Part shown: in pieces, positions 24,764-34,529 of the stretch
Numbering within the stretch: the first letter of the stretch is position 1
Layout of the letters: each line of letters begins with the position of its first letter
Assembly: GCF_963259705.1 (NCBI RefSeq)
Contig: NC_081842.1
Span: forward strand, 183,028,349-183,092,348
From: Myotis daubentonii
Taxonomy: Eukaryota > Chordata > Mammalia > Chiroptera > Vespertilionidae
Direction of reading: 5' to 3'
Length of the DNA stretch: 64,000 bases
Notes under the pieces: generated by a model
Told to the model about the DNA's origin: nothing
The model's input: the letters and a program-made list of their open reading frames with translations, nothing else
Database searches by the model: none
Program-made: the position numbers and the translations under genes

Positions 24764-24853
24764 ATGCAGCCGAGGAGCCGGGGCGGGCGGCGGCGGCGGC
24801 GGCGGCGGGGGCAGCGGCAGCCCCGGCGCCGCGGCAAGAACTCGGAGGGCTGA
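24764..24853 (+). other. Upstream ORF, 29 codons, arginine-rich, in the LRP8 5' UTR
   Basis: An ATG at 24764 with G at -3 opens a 29-codon frame that stops at 24853, 65 bp before the LRP8 ATG and out of frame with it. The peptide is mostly Arg and Gly because it is read from the CGG-rich tract. If transcription starts upstream of 24764, this could lower initiation at the main ATG or require reinitiation. Whether it lies on the mRNA is unknown, and no conserved peptide function is implied. Confidence 0.45.
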
Positions 24854-24918
24854 AGCGCGGCGGCGGCGGCAGCGACACCGGGTGTGCGGGGCGCGGCGGC
24901 CGGAGCCCAGGGCCCGCC

Positions 24919-25030
24919 ATGGGCCGCCCCGAATGGGGCGCGCTCCGGCCGCTGGCGCTGCTGCTGCTGCTGCTGCTGCTGCGACTCCAGCATCTTGCGG
25001 CGGCGGCGGATCCACTGCACGGGAGCCAAG
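24919..25030 (+). CDS. LRP8: LRP8 (ApoER2) exon 1: start codon, signal peptide, mature N-terminus
   Basis: This is the first coding exon of the low-density lipoprotein receptor-related protein 8, a type I membrane receptor for reelin and apolipoprotein E in neurons. It encodes 37 residues plus the first base of codon 38. Residues 1-11 are a short N-region, residues 12-26 are a leucine-dominated hydrophobic core, then comes QHLAAAADPL, which closely resembles the human LRP8 N-terminus. Cleavage probably falls in or just after the alanine run (inference). The ATG lies in a strong context (GCCATGG, G at -3) inside a CpG island. The donor is AAG|gtgcgt, and the leftover G completes a glycine codon at the start of exon 2. 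The core is encoded by eight perfect CTG units (24958-24981), fewer leucines than I recall in human. No competing in-frame ATG lies just upstream. Identity is confident because exons 2 and 3 join in frame with LRP8-like LDLa modules. Confidence 0.93.
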
Positions 25031-25793
25031 GTGCGTGCGGCCGGTCCCGGCCCAGGCTCTGCGCCGCCGTGGCCGCCAACAAAGCGCGGCCCGGCGGCCA
25101 GGGAGCGGGGTGCACCAGGGCCACCCAGCCCGGGCCTGGCAGAGGCGCCCGGGTAGGATCGGCTTCGCTGGACGCATTTATCTTTTCATTTGTCCCCCGG
25201 CCCCGCGGCTCCCTGCGTTGTGGGCACTGCCCTCGGCACCTGCTCTTGGGGGATGGGCGCAGTGAGGGCCCGGCGGGCCGGGAACTTTGGGGGGGGGGGT
25301 AGTCATTGATGGTTTGGGGTGAGCTATACGATTCTTGTCGTTGACTCGCGCTCTGTGGCGGCGGTGAGCGGAGCGGGGCGACTTCCCCGCCTGACAATGC
25401 GTTTCCGGGGACCCCTGAACGCTGCCGAGCAAGAGGGGCTGCGAGCAAGAGGGGCAGGTGCCCGCAGCGCCCGGGGCATGGGTCTCGGCGTGTTTGGGGG
25501 CTCCCCGTGGGATGTGTCTGCGTGGATCCTTGACTATGGGCCGAGTGTGCGGGCGAGTGTGACTGAATGGAGGGTACGCCTAAGTTGTTTGACACCGACT
25601 GTGTGTGCCCGGCCTCGTCCTGCCACGGCACTGCCTGCCAACCCGGGACCCCTCCTCCCCTCCTTGCGGATCGAGGGTCCCCGAGGTCCCCGGGGCTGTT
25701 GCATCGCCCCCCTTTCCTTCACCGCCGCAGACCCTGCCCGCTGCCTGGACTGCAGGGTCCGCGGTCCATCTCACGCCCCGTCTCCCCGCGCAG
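25031..25793 (+). other. LRP8 intron 1 (763 bp)
   Basis: Short GC-rich intron running from gtgcgtgcgg to ccccgcgcag. It is entirely inside the CpG island and has no recognisable repeat apart from a G-run near 25289. The branch region before exon 2 is C-rich. Long open frames on both strands here are by-products of high GC. Confidence 0.9.
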
Positions 25794-25913
25794 GGCTGGC
25801 CAAGGAATGCGAGGAGGACCAGTTCCGGTGCCAGAACGGGCGCTGCATCCCCTCTGTGTGGAGATGCGACGAGGACGATGACTGTTCGGACAACAGCGAC
25901 GAGGACGACTGCC
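25794..25913 (+). CDS. LRP8: LRP8 exon 2: first LDL-receptor class A module (LA1)
   Basis: This 120-bp exon encodes residues 38-77, a complete LDLa module. The six cysteines are C43, C50, C55, C62, C68 and C77, giving the usual disulfide-rich fold. The calcium cage has its expected spacing: W60 and D65 (backbone), and D63, D67, D73 and E74 (side chains). The segment [14 protein letters not shown] matches LRP8 and separates it from VLDLR and LDLR. In ApoER2 the first module is known as the principal reelin-binding module, so this exon should carry the reelin site (family knowledge). The acceptor is ccgcgcag|GG and the donor is GCC|gtgagt. Both boundaries are phase 1, so the exon is symmetric and skipping it would keep frame. 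It lies 763 bp after exon 1 in the same CpG-rich domain. An open frame reads through from intron 1 across the exon, but the splice sites and homology define the coding part. Confidence 0.95.
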
Positions 25914-26329
25914 GTGAGTGGCCGGTGGGGGAGGGAGGGCCGGTGGGGGACGCCATACTTAGCGCGCACGTGGCTCAGCTGCCGCCCAGCCACCTGCGTG
26001 GACCTCACTCCGGCAGCCGGGCAGCCGCCGGGCACCGCCTCCCTCGGGGCGGTGTGCTGAGCCGTCCCGCTGGGAGCTGGGCTGCGGGCGGGCCCTCAGG
26101 GGGTCGGGGCGGAGCCCGGGGCGCAGGGGCCCTGGAGGAGGGCACACCACACCCGGTGGCTGAGCCGGAACTGTGGGCGAGGACGCCACTGTCCCTGCGC
26201 GGGTCCGGCTTCCTACGAACCGGCCTCCAGGGCTCCAGCCTCGGCTCCACGGAACGCGCGGCTTTTTCAAAGTTCCGCACGGCTCCAGGCCTAGCTGTGC
26301 TCCTTTACTTGCTCGTTTCTTTCTTTCCT

Positions 26330-26344
26330 TTTTTTTTTTTTTTT
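26330..26344. repeat. T-run in early intron 2
   Basis: Homopolymeric T of about 15, isolated in GC-rich sequence. Confidence 0.9.
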
Positions 26345-26635
26345 GAATGAATGGGCTCCCCGGGGCCCCTGATTGGCTGGGCGAGGACCACCCCATAGGC
26401 CCCCGTGGCCTGAGCGGCCAATCGTGGTGAGGAAGGGTGCGTGGTTTTGGGGCGCAGTGGGCGCAGGGCCTGGCCCCGCCTTGGCCACACCCCTACGCTC
26501 ATCCCGCGGGTAGTAGTTGCAGGCGGACCGAGCTAAAGCCCGCGGGTTTTCTGCCTAGTCACGGGAAGCCCTTTTGTGGCACCCTCCTTAGCCAACCTGG
26601 ATCTCCAGTCAGACCGACTGGGGCATGAGTCATGG

Positions 26636-27217
26636 TCTAACCACACAACCAATGGGTCTTGGCTGCCTGTCACTACTTGAGCCAGTTAAGCAGAGACAGG
26701 GTTGAATCATATATGCGCCTTTCTTCCAATAATGCGGGCAGCATGGGTGAGCAGCAGGCCATCCACAAAAATCTGCTCTCCCCTTCCCAGAGCCAACTGC
26801 TTATATTGGGTAGGAGGCAAAGATTACGTGGGAGAGAAAGAATTCCAGGCATGGGAAAGGAAACAAGGTATAATGGTTACAGGTTACAGGCAATGAGGGC
26901 TGGGGTGGGGGGTGGGGGGTGTCTCCAGGCACCTCGGGGACAGGCAATAGGGCCTAGGGGCTGCAAAGGGCAGGGGCCTCCAGGACTAGATTGCTTCAGC
27001 CAGGAGGTTGTAAATCTTTCCATAATAGTAGGCAGTTCTCGGGAAAGGAGGATGGACTGCATTCCAATGTTGGCTCCCATGTCCCAGGGTATACAACTCT
27101 CAGCCATGTTAGAATGTGCTTCTTCCGATTAGAACAGAACCATCACGGTTAACAGAACATGATTAATATTTCTTATAATTGTAGCTAGTCCCCAATATTC
27201 TATTTCTGCCCCTACCA
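26636..27217 (-). mobile_element. Solo LTR of a bat endogenous retrovirus (copy A), antisense to LRP8
   Basis: It is about 580 bp and closely matches 50305-50872 throughout. On the minus strand it starts TGGTAGGGG, has a TATA-like 'ccaatataagc' (26797-26807 on plus as gcttatattgg) and a reverse-complemented polyadenylation-type region in the last 100 bp. Flanks are atgg and gtgg, a 4-bp duplication with one change, which suits a class I (gamma-type) retrovirus. No gag, pol or env lies beside it. Confidence 0.82.
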
Positions 27218-27691
27218 GTGGGGCAGACCAGGAAGGAGGGAGCCAGGAGGAAGAGTCTGTTTCCTGGGCTGCATGTGCACCCCAGCTGTGTTGGTTGCAG
27301 GTGATCTTTTCTGAGTTTGGTGTTTGTACATCGGGGGCAACTGCTTTGGAAGTTCCTTCTTGGGGTGCACGCGGTTCCAGATGTCTATGGGACCAGAAGC
27401 AAGTTAGCAGGCAGTTGCCACGATGGAGTGTAGTTCCAGGAACAGAAAAACAGGATTTTTAGAAACAGAATCAGGTGGCCATTCATTCTCTGTTCCTGGG
27501 CGCCTACTGTGGGCAGGCACTCAGGCACTTGGAGAGCAAGCCCACCCCACTGGCCAGGGGAACAGGATCTGCGGGAGGAGAGCAATGGGTGGACAGACCC
27601 TTAGCTCCACACGGTGGCAGGGGTGGGGTAGGGTGGGGTGGGAGGTGGAGGGAACACCTGGACAGGCACCATCTGTTGAGTCCCCAAGGTT

Positions 27692-27934
27692 TTATTTTGT
27701 TTTTTAAATCTTCACCGGAGAACATGTTCATTGATTTTTAGAGAGAGGGGCTGGGGGGTGAGGAGAGAGAAACATCAATGTGAGAGAGGAATATCAATTG
27801 ATTGCCTCCCTAACTCGCCCCAACTGGAGATAGAACCTGCAATCTAGGTATTTGCGCTGACGGGGAATCGAACCCATGGCCTTCTGGTGTATGGAATGAC
27901 GCTACAACCTACTGAGCACACCGGCCAGGGCAGG
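27692..27934 (-). mobile_element. Ves SINE, antisense
   Basis: Reverse Ves: 'gagagagaaacatcaatgtg', 'ggggaatcgaacccatgg', 'actgagcacaccggccaggg'. Confidence 0.92.
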
Positions 27935-28093
27935 GTTTTTGTTTGTTTGTTTGTTTTTAAACTGGGTTTGCCAGTCAGCCACTGGGTTCATTTTCTCAGA
28001 CCCAACCCAGAGTTGGCTCTGTGACTAGGGCACATCTTTTCCTCCTGCCTCAGTTTCCTCACCTGAACACTTGGACTAATGATTCCTGCTCTG

Positions 28094-28307
28094 TCTTTTG
28101 TTTTGTTTTTTAATATATATTTTTTTAAATTGGTTTCAGAGAGGAAGGGAGAGGGAGAAAGAGATGGAAACATCAATGATGAGAGAGTCATTGATCCCCT
28201 GCACGACCCCCACAGGGGACCGAGCCCACAACCTGGGCATATGCCCTGACCGGGAATCAAACAGCGACCTCCTGGTTCAGAGGTCGACTGAGCCACGCCA
28301 GCTGGGC
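28094..28307 (-). mobile_element. Ves SINE, antisense
   Basis: Reverse Ves ending 'gactgagccacgccagctgggc'. A 10-bp target duplication tcctgctctg lies at 28084-28093 and 28308-28317. Confidence 0.95.
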
Positions 28308-28369
28308 TCCTGCTCTGGTTTTGAGGACCAGGTCTAGTAATGTAATTGGAAATAATGAGACTAACTCGC

Positions 28370-28555
28370 TGACCATTAGCTGTGTGCCAACTACTATGGC
28401 TGTGCTTATATAAACTCCTTTAATCTTCAGAATAGTCCTATTTTAAAGACTATACTAACAGAGGTACTGAGAGATGAAGTTACTTGCCCCACCGCTATTG
28501 AGTTCCTAAGTAGGAGCTTGAATTTAAGCATCTGACTCCAGGGTTCTTAGACTAA
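28370..28555 (+). repeat. MIR SINE
   Basis: MIR core 'gctgtgtgccaactactatgg' to 'gatgaagttacttgcccc'. Confidence 0.75.
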
Positions 28556-28709
28556 TCGTGACTCGACCATTACCCAGTGCTACTGAAGTTATGAATATGG
28601 CTGAGCAGGGGTAAAATATTATGAGTTTCATTGTGGGGAGTTGTTCTCTGTGGTCCCTTTACAGCAGGAGTGCTGAGGATGAGGCAAAGAAATGAAAACT
28701 ACATTTCTG

Positions 28710-28928
28710 ACCGTGGCCAGGTGGCTCGGTTGGTTGGAGCATGCTCCTGTACACCACAAAGCTTTGGTTTCAATTCCCCATCAGGGCACATACAAAGGTT
28801 TTGGGTTCAACACTTGGGTTGAGGTGAGTATGGGAGGCAACCAATCGATGTTTCTCGCTCTCCCTTCCTCTTTCTCTCTAAAATAAATCAATAAAAGCAT
28901 ATCCTCCATTGAGGATTAAAAAAAACCC
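28710..28928 (+). mobile_element. Ves SINE, first of a three-unit array
   Basis: Head 'ggtggctcggttggttggagc', a distinct Ves subfamily, ending 'cctccattgaggatt' plus an A-run. The flank atttctg (28703-28709) recurs only after the third unit at 29393-29399. Confidence 0.9.
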
Positions 28929-28938
28929 AACCTGAATA

Positions 28939-29136
28939 GCCCTGGCCCAGTGTTGGTTGAGCATTGTCCCATGAACCGAAAGGTGGCCAGTTTGATTCCC
29001 AGTCAGGCCACGTGCCCAGATTGCAGGTCTGTCCCGTGAGTATACAACAGGAGGCAACCAACGGATGTTTCTCACATCAAAGTTTCTCTCTCTCCCTCTC
29101 CCTTCCTCTCTCTCTAAAATCAATTAAAACAAACAA
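28939..29136 (+). mobile_element. Ves SINE, second of the array
   Basis: Head 'ccagtgttggttgagcattg', body 'cccagtcaggccacgtgcc', and pyrimidine tract then A-rich tail. Most likely inserted in the A-rich tail of the first unit. Confidence 0.9.
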
Positions 29137-29140
29137 ACAG

Positions 29141-29392
29141 CCCTAACTGGTTTGGCTCAGTGGATAGAGCATCAGCCTGCAGACAAAAGGTCCCAGGTTC
29201 GATTCCGGTGAAGGGCATGTACCTTGGTTGTGGGCACATCCCCAGTAGGAGGTGTGCAGGAGACAGCTGATCGATGTTTCTCTCTCATCAATGTTTCTAA
29301 CTCTCTATCCCTCTCCCTTCCTCTCTGTAAAAAACCAATAAAATATATTTAAAAAAAAACAAAAAACAAACAAATAAACAAAAAACCCCTGT
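29141..29392 (+). mobile_element. Ves SINE, third of the array
   Basis: Canonical Ves: 'tttggctcagtggatagagc', 'gttcgattccggtg', 'gctgatcgatgtttctctc', followed by a long A/C-rich tail. Confidence 0.95.
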
Positions 29393-29399
29393 ATTTCTG

Positions 29400-30440
29400 G
29401 TTTAGTTATACCTTATCTCCCTGATTCTTTATAATAGCAATCTTCCGAGAGTGGCTGTGAAGAGCAGATCTTTTTCTTATCCTGTTTGTAGGTAAGGGTC
29501 TGGCTCAGAGAAGTTGAGTGACTTGCCCAAGATCACACAGCAGACAATGACATAACTTGGTCAAGATGTCCACCTGCCTCCCAGCTCTGGGGCACTATAT
29601 GCTGGGGGTGGGGAGTGGGGTGTGGAAGGATCTAGGAAGGTGACCCAGGTTTTTGAAAGTCATACTCTGAGTGTTGAGCCTGTTGCTTTTCATCTTTATG
29701 CGAGGCTCTGGGCAAGATGAGTGTGAAGTAGTGGGTGGCTGGGTGGCCCCAGATGGGACCAGGGGAGATCTGATGACCAATCTGGGTTCCTGGTTTCATC
29801 CTGAGATAGATGGGGTGGGGTCATAGTCAGAGAGTGAAGAAAAACAAATGACATTGATATCTTGCGGTGGAAGAAGGGTTGGGGCTTGGCTGTTAGTACC
29901 AAGTATCAGTTCCACACTCTTGTCTTCTCTGAGTTTGTGTCCCCCTTATCTGCTGAATGGGGGTAGCTGTTCCTCCGTCATAGGTTATCCGTGTGAAAAA
30001 TGTTCACGCAGGGCTGGCAAAGAGAAGGGAATGAATGGCTGTTCACACCTCCAAGGCCTTTAGAAAGGGGCCCCTAGGAGCCACAAAAAGCAACCTTGAA
30101 GAAAGGGGGTGGGTCCAATTGTTCACAAATGATCTTTCCTCACTTCTTCCTTCCTCATCTGGGGATTTCCCCCTCATTCTGGGCCACCTGCCCAAACTGC
30201 ATTTCTTTGAACTATCCTCCCCTCGAGGCTGTTGGCTTCTCCCTGAGCAGCCTCCCTGCCTTATAAATGACCCCTTTCTTTGGCACATCCACCCTTCCAC
30301 TCCATGGCAGCTGCCCCACCTTTGTACCCTTTGACCTGCAAAATGGGTGTTGCAATTTGTAAATTAAGTCTGTGTGAAGCAGAATGAGTTCAAGCCCCCA
30401 GAGGGCCAAAATGCAGCCTGTAAATACCAAACACTGATGG
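29400..30440. other. Intron sequence, mostly unique
   Basis: MIR-like fragment at about 29480-29560 ('ggctcagagaagttgagtg'). No exon seen in the remainder. Confidence 0.5.
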
Positions 30441-30528
30441 AGGCTGGGGAAGCACCGGAAGGCTTCCTGGAGGAGGAGACAGACAGACCAGGCCTTGAAA
30501 GATGGTAACTAATACCATTCCCCTAGAG

Positions 30529-30753
30529 CAGTCGTTCTCAACCTTCCTAATGCCGCGGCCCTTTAATACGGTTCCTCATGTTGTGGTGACCCCCAACCAT
30601 AAAATTATTTTCGTTGCTACTTCATAACTGTAATGTTGCTACTGTTATGAATCGTAATGTAAATATCTGATATGCAGGATGTATTTAGGCGACCCCTGTG
30701 AAAGGGTCGTTCGACCCCCAAAGGGGTCGCGACCCACAGGTTGAGAACCGCTG
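30529..30753. mobile_element. SPIN hAT element, 225 bp
   Basis: Near-identical to the copy at 21358-21582 and exactly the same length. Perfect 8-bp target duplication ccctagag lies at 30521-30528 and 30754-30761. Confidence 0.96.
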
Positions 30754-30905
30754 CCCTAGAGCTTACCATTTAACAATAGGTAGTACAGTCCCCATATTAT
30801 AGAGGCGGAAACTGGGGTCAGAGAGGTGAAATTATTCTCCCAAAGTCTCGTCAGGGTTCGAGGCAGCACTCAAACCAAGGCCTTCTATATCCTCGTCCTC
30901 CGCCA
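30754..30905 (+). repeat. MIR SINE fragment interrupted by SPIN
   Basis: 'tatagaggcggaaactgggg' and 'cagagaggtgaaatta' are the MIR second half. The first part lies just before the SPIN element. Confidence 0.6.
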
Positions 30906-31204
30906 CCGCAGGTGGGACTCGGCGCTCTGGAGATACGGGGCAGAGCTGGCGGGCTGGGGAGAGGAAAGGCTCCCAGAGCGTCAGTTCCCAGCTCAAAGGC
31001 CTTCAAAGTGTAGGAAGGGGCTGGAAGCTGGAAGGCCAGGCCCCAGGAAGCCCAGGGGTGGCCCAGCCAGGGGAAGTTGGGTGGGTCCCTGGCTGTGGAC
31101 GTGGGTCACGTAGGCCAGCTGGCCCCTTGGCCTCAGTTTCCTGTTGCTCTGTAGTCTGGGGGCACACATGGGGGCTCTGGGCTCTGGCCAGCCCTTTGCT
31201 CCCA

Positions 31205-31480
31205 GAGTAACAACAACAGCGGACGCTTACTGAGCACTTGCTGTGGGCCGGGCGTTGTGCTGAGATTCTACGTGCATCGCCTCATGCTCTGGGTTCTATA
31301 AAATGGGCAACTCTATGAAGGACCTGCGTTGTTCCCATTTTACAAAGCCACGTTGGAGTTAAGTAACCAGTCCCAGCGTGTATGGTTTTTCAGCGAAATT
31401 GCCGTGGTGTGAATGCAGGCACCCAGCTATGGAACCTGTGCTGTCGCGAGCACTCTCCGGTGGCCTCGGGCAAGTCCTTC
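31205..31480 (+). repeat. MIR SINE
   Basis: 'gcttactgagcacttgctgtg' (21 bases, shown as the match) to 'cgcctcatgctctgggttc', sense MIR. Confidence 0.75.
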
Positions 31481-31984
31481 CAGGCCTGCTTCCCCATCGT
31501 GAGATGGCACCCACCCCCTCTCCCCCTCCAACTCCGGGAAGAACGTGTGTTTCTCTGTGTGGATGGGCTGAGGGGCTGGGCGTATGCTGGGCCGGTTTTG
31601 TGCTCAGATCCCTCTCCCCTGCTCTGTCTCCTTCGGGCTGCCTTGTTCTCCCAGCCCCCATCACCCCTCCATCCCAGGTCTAATAAAGAGCAGCCACAGC
31701 GAGTTCTCCCATGGCTGAGAGTTCATTAGCTGGGCAAGGCCCGGCTGCAGGAGCGCTGAGGCCTGCTGGGAAGCAGCCTCGTAAATAATTAAAACTCCGC
31801 CACAGCTCCCAGCTGGGGCTGCGGCCTCCATCTGCCCTTCAGGGTGCCGCCTGGCCGTGGCCCCATTCTCACACCCCTGACACCAGGCCCAGCTTCATCT
31901 CCTTTTTGGATGGAGTCATCTGACAGATAGCGCTGCTCCTCTCTGAACCTCCGTTTCCTCATCTGACCAGGCAACTCCTCCATT

Positions 31985-32260
31985 CAGGGTCCTTCTGAGG
32001 CCTGTTGTCCACGTCCCTAGCCTGTTCCTGTCTTGTCCTATGAGCCTGTGACACTGTACTGTGACTTTTTTCTCACTCTTGCTTTCCTACTGCTTCTCAC
32101 CTCCAGGTCTTTGCACGTGCCATTCTGTCTGCCTCGAACCCTCTTTCTGCTCCCTCACCTAGCTACCTTCTGGTTGTCACCTTAGAAGATTCATCTTGGG
32201 TGTCACCTCCTCTGGGAAGCCCTCCCTGCTGCCCTCTCTCCTCAAGGCTGAGATACAGGA
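31985..32260 (+). repeat. L2 LINE fragment
   Basis: 'ccaggtctttgcacgtgcc', 'ctgcctcgaaccctctttc' and 'cctctgggaagccctccc' follow the L2 3' pattern. Confidence 0.75.
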
Positions 32261-32459
32261 GTCAGAGAGAGGGACTTCGGGGCCTGTGTTTAAACGACAG
32301 CTCAGTGGGGCCCTGAATCAGACACGCCTGGCTTTCTATGCTGCTGGGTGAGCTTGCGTGTGGTAACAGTCTCTCCCTCCCAGAGACGGTGTGAGGATTC
32401 AGTGAGATAATGTGTCTGGTCAGCACTAGGTAGATGCTCATTGAATGGCAATGAGTATG

Positions 32460-33890
32460 ATTGTTCTTGGAGGGGGGGTTTTCCCTGAAGTCTCTAGGTA
32501 CCTGCTTCCCAGGCGTCTGAAGGCTCTGCCGCTGGGGCTTGCCTCAGCCAGCGGGTTTCCAGCCGCAGTGGAGGTGGCCCCAAGGCCATTCAGTCTTGGA
32601 CCCGGAAGGGAGAAAGGTGTCCGGGAGGGGCTGAGGGAAGAAATGGGTCAAACAGGCCTGGTTGGTTTCAGCAGGGGCAGAGGATGGCTTCCCTCAGCCC
32701 GTGCTTGTCCCAGGGCTGGTTTCTGTCCTGTCTGGCCTGCGCTCCTTTCTTCCTGGCTGTGCTCAGAGGGGGAAAGCCCAGCACCCCCAGGGCTCTGCCC
32801 AGCAGGCGAATTGGGAGCTTCTCTAGCGCCAGGCTTCAGAAGGTGGCTGGACTCAGTCTCAGAACTAGGGTGTCCTGGGCAGGACTCCAGTCAGAATGGT
32901 GTGCTCCCACCTCCTACCCCCTGCAGCACCCACCGCACCCCTGGCCTCCCTCTTCCCTCTGGATCAGGGAGCAAGGAGTTCCCAGGCCACTGTGCCACAG
33001 AAAGGGCTTTGGGGGACTGCAGGTGCCTGCCCTGGATTGCTGGAAACTCATCTAAAGTCATACTGTTAGTTGTAATAAGGGTGAATGTTTGCTGCTAGGG
33101 GCTTTCTCACACCAGACCCCCTTCACAGGGCCCGGAAGCTCCAAAGCTCACTTGTCCCAGGCAGTTTGGCTGCTCAGTGGCGGGACTGGGCCAAGCCTGT
33201 CTGCAGGCAAAGTCTGGCGCAGGTGAAAGGAAGACACACACATTCCACATCCCGGTCACAGCAGTGCGAGTGGCGCATGGGACGAGCTGTGGCCCTTTCT
33301 TTCCAGGCACTCCAGGTGTCCCCCTTAGCCAGCCCCCACCATGGCTCCCTCTGAGCAGCTCTGGCCCCTGCTTGCCCTCAAGCATCTTTAATCACCAGCC
33401 TCGCTCACCCTGCCTCTCCCAAGCCGCTGTATGTCACGGACCCCAGGCATAGCCTCGCAGCCAGAGCGGCTCAGAAGGGGTGACCGTGAGCTCCCCATCC
33501 AGTCTGACCTCTGCGTCCCTAGCAGGGCCTCACCCCGATGCCTGCAAACTGGCCACTTTGGGGGTGCAGAACCCAGCATACTATCAGGTCCCTCCGAATG
33601 CCCTCTGGTGACTGAGAGGGTCAACCTGCAAGCCAGAGCCATGGGGCTTCCAGGCCACACAGTTCCCAGGACCCCTCACGGCCCCACACACCTGCCCCTT
33701 GGAACACGGCAGGACAGACAGCCCACAGCCTCTCTGGGAGTCCACGGGAGTGGTCATGTGGCTACTCGAGTTGCCACAGGGGACTGTCGGCCAGTCACGC
33801 TGGAGACTATTTCAGGTCTAGCCCTCTCACCTGGTAGGCCACAGGGTGGCCTTTTCCAGCTTGTGCCCAGAGCCATCCTGGGAGGCAGGT
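32460..33890. other. Intron sequence, unique and GC-rich
   Basis: No repeat or exon recognised. Long frames here (32445-33098 plus strand) lack any domain and follow base composition. Confidence 0.5.
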
Positions 33891-33894
33891 GGTG

Positions 33895-33995
33895 CAGGAG
33901 CTCATTATTACCCCATTTTCCTGATGAGGACACTGAGGCCCAGGGAGGGCCCGGGGCTCGCCAAGGGCCGCACGGCTAATTATTGGTAGTGCTGG
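33895..33995 (+). repeat. MIR SINE fragment
   Basis: 'cattttcctgatgaggacac' and 'gaggcccagggaggg', the MIR second half. Confidence 0.7.
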
Positions 33996-34084
33996 AGCGG
34001 AGGCTCACTTCCGTTTATCTTATTTATTTATTTTTCCAGTGGAAGTAACTTGATGATTATAAGGGTAATTTCATGCTTGTCATT

Positions 34085-34086
<2 letters not shown>

Positions 34087-34120
<34 letters not shown>
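34087..34120. repeat. (CA)n microsatellite
   Basis: About 17 CA units. Confidence 0.96.
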
Positions 34121-34123
<3 letters not shown>

Positions 34124-34124
34124 A

Positions 34125-34520
34125 CAGAAAAGCAAAAAGGATGCTAACAGTCACTCCTGGTTACACCGCACGGAAGCAGCACATCTTCCAGAGTCTTTCC
34201 TCTGCATGTGAGCTGGTTGTATGAACACATTTATTTTTTAAGCAAAAATAAGGATGTGCTGTGCCAATTCTTCTCTCCCCATGTCATACGTGTCTTTCCG
34301 CGCGTCAGTAACAGAAGATTTGTACCACTGTTTTAAAGGACTGGGTCGTGTTCTGTGGCATGAATCATTCCCTTTAATGCTACCGTCTCCTACTGATAGA
34401 CGTGTGTTTCGCTGGTTCTGTTTCTCCTATTCCACGCAGTCCTGGGACCAACATCCTTGAACTACATCTTGGTGCGTTTATCTGATTCTTTCCTTAAGAT
34501 AAATTCTTACCAAAGGGATT
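34125..34520 (-). repeat. Probable old L1 fragment, antisense
   Basis: AT-richer stretch with 'tgtggcatgaatcattccc' and 'accaaagggattgctgaatg', which resembles antisense L1 sequence. Family uncertain. Confidence 0.4.
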
Positions 34521-34529
34521 GCTGAATGT

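Larger units (their letters stand above)
24560..26560. promoter_or_regulatory. CpG island with LRP8 promoter, 5' UTR, exon 1, intron 1 and exon 2
   Basis: About 2 kb is strikingly GC-rich and CpG-dense compared with flanking DNA, as expected for a constitutively unmethylated promoter. A GC box (Sp1/KLF type, cccgccccgcc) lies at 24727-24737, followed by a CRE-like half site (CGTCA) near 24745. No TATA box is visible at a suitable distance from the ATG, which fits dispersed CpG-island initiation. The transcription start cannot be fixed by eye. It is probably within the few hundred bases before 24919. CGG-rich tracts (24784-24900) form the likely 5' UTR. Confidence 0.75.

Noticed and set aside
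24558..25631. 357-codon open frame on the minus strand over the CpG island
   Set aside because: It is antisense to LRP8 exon 1 and intron 1. Its composition (Pro, Ala, Arg, Ser runs) follows GC content, with no domain or conserved motif.
25319..26350. 343-codon plus-strand frame spanning exon 2
   Set aside because: Only the 120-bp exon 2 part resembles a protein. The rest is intron read-through, and consensus splice sites define the exon.
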